Made by a program: the position numbers and the translations under genes. Source: Candidatus Aphodomonas merdavium (GTDB lineage: Bacteria > Bacillota > Clostridia > Christensenellales > Aristaeellaceae). From it: a stretch of 13,393 nt of DNA. The notes under the pieces are model-generated. The model saw only the letters and a list, made by a program, of their open reading frames with translations. It did no database searches and was not told the origin of the DNA. Below are positions 13,125 through 13,393 of the stretch, piece by piece (positions within the stretch are counted from its first letter, which is position 1; the number at the start of each line of letters is the position of its first letter). Where the stretch lies: the NCBI GenBank assembly GCA_018715585.1, contig DVLH01000132.1:1-13393 (forward strand), read 5' to 3'.

Positions 13125-13393
13125 CTATGCGCGCCACTGCGAGAGCATCTCCCGCATCCAGGCATAGACGTCCATTCCATAGACTTCGCTAAGGTTTTCT
13201 GGCGTAAAAACGCTTTCAATGGAACCATCGGCGACGGCACGGCCATGGCTGAGCAACAGCGCCCGCGTGCCATACGCCCGTGCAAGGCTCAAATCATGCA
13301 CAACGGAAAGCACTGCACGCCCCGGTTCACGAAGCCAATCTTGAATGAGCGCGAAAATCTGTTTCTGATAGAGTAAATCCAGGTGGTTTGTTG
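13125..13393 (-). CDS. C-terminal part of a FecE/BtuD-family ABC transporter ATPase (iron-siderophore, haem or vitamin B12 uptake), partial
   Basis: The last 89 codons of an ATPase whose start lies beyond the right edge. The visible part begins within the Walker B/D-loop region (TNHLDLLYQ, the family has DEPTNHLD or DEPTSHLD), then the switch histidine in VVHDLSLA, then the tail TRALLLSHGRAVADG followed by FTPENLSEVYGMDV. The last phrase, with a conserved L-x-x-V-Y-x-x-x-V ending, is characteristic of the FecCD-associated iron/cobalamin ATPases rather than sugar or amino-acid ATPases. It is followed after 24 bases by the TIM-barrel gene. The substrate (Fe-siderophore, haem, cobamide) cannot be decided from this fragment. 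Confidence 0.88.
   Translation of the reverse strand, partial: TNHLDLLYQKQIFALIQDWLREPGRAVLSVVHDLSLARAYGTRALLLSHGRAVADGSIESVFTPENLSEVYGMDVYAWMREMLSQWRA

Noticed and set aside
12438..13376. 312-codon open frame on the plus strand at the right end
   Set aside because: It lies opposite the TIM-barrel gene and the ATPase fragment, whose motifs are convincing; its own composition is of the antisense type.

Overview
The window looks like a chromosomal segment of a moderately GC-rich Gram-positive-type anaerobe, most likely a gut or rumen clostridium in the broad sense (Bacillota). The reasons are the strong AGGAGG-type ribosome binding sites before nearly every gene, Gram-positive-style TTGACA/TATAAT promoters, tight operons, a CUT1 sugar ABC transporter without its own ATPase, and a run of small carbohydrate and amino-acid catabolic enzymes. 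The genus cannot be fixed from the sequence. No rRNA, tRNA, CRISPR array, integrase or transposase was seen.

Left part (1-5149, all on the minus strand, read right to left): one operon. Its order is a TIM-barrel sugar isomerase/epimerase, a sugar-binding protein, a MalF-type permease, a MalG-type permease, a zinc-type alcohol/polyol dehydrogenase, and the first 48 codons of a membrane protein that is probably a YesM-like sensor histidine kinase. Spacings are 12-20 bases, except for a 94-base gap after the binding-protein gene that holds a 28-base perfect palindrome. The logic is uptake of a sugar, polyol or oligosaccharide, followed by isomerisation and oxidation, with a sensor at the end.

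Centre (5150-9189): a 455-base divergent control region carries a plausible promoter for each direction and two sets of inverted repeats. To its right on the plus strand lies a polar amino-acid ABC transporter (binding protein, permease, ATPase) followed by an M20 zinc peptidase/amidohydrolase and a strong intrinsic terminator. The peptidase suggests that the imported compound is a peptide or N-acylated amino acid that is cleaved inside the cell.

Right-centre (9190-11364, plus strand): a well-formed promoter drives a KDPG/KHG aldolase (eda). A terminator-like hairpin follows, then a phosphotriesterase-family metal hydrolase, then two more hairpins, the second a plausible terminator. The pair could handle a sugar acid (lactone opening plus 2-keto-3-deoxy aldol cleavage), but that is inference.

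Right end: 11365-12080 holds no convincing gene. It is less GC-rich than its surroundings and carries only interrupted minus-strand frames, so it may be a decayed gene or an unrecognised RNA. At 12138-13393 (minus strand) is the tail of an operon: the C-terminal end of a FecE/BtuD-type ATPase (iron-siderophore, haem or cobamide uptake), followed 24 bases later by a second, unrelated-looking AP-endonuclease-2-fold TIM-barrel protein. This pairing, with the residues seen, makes the last protein a candidate for a CbiR-type cobamide remodelling enzyme.
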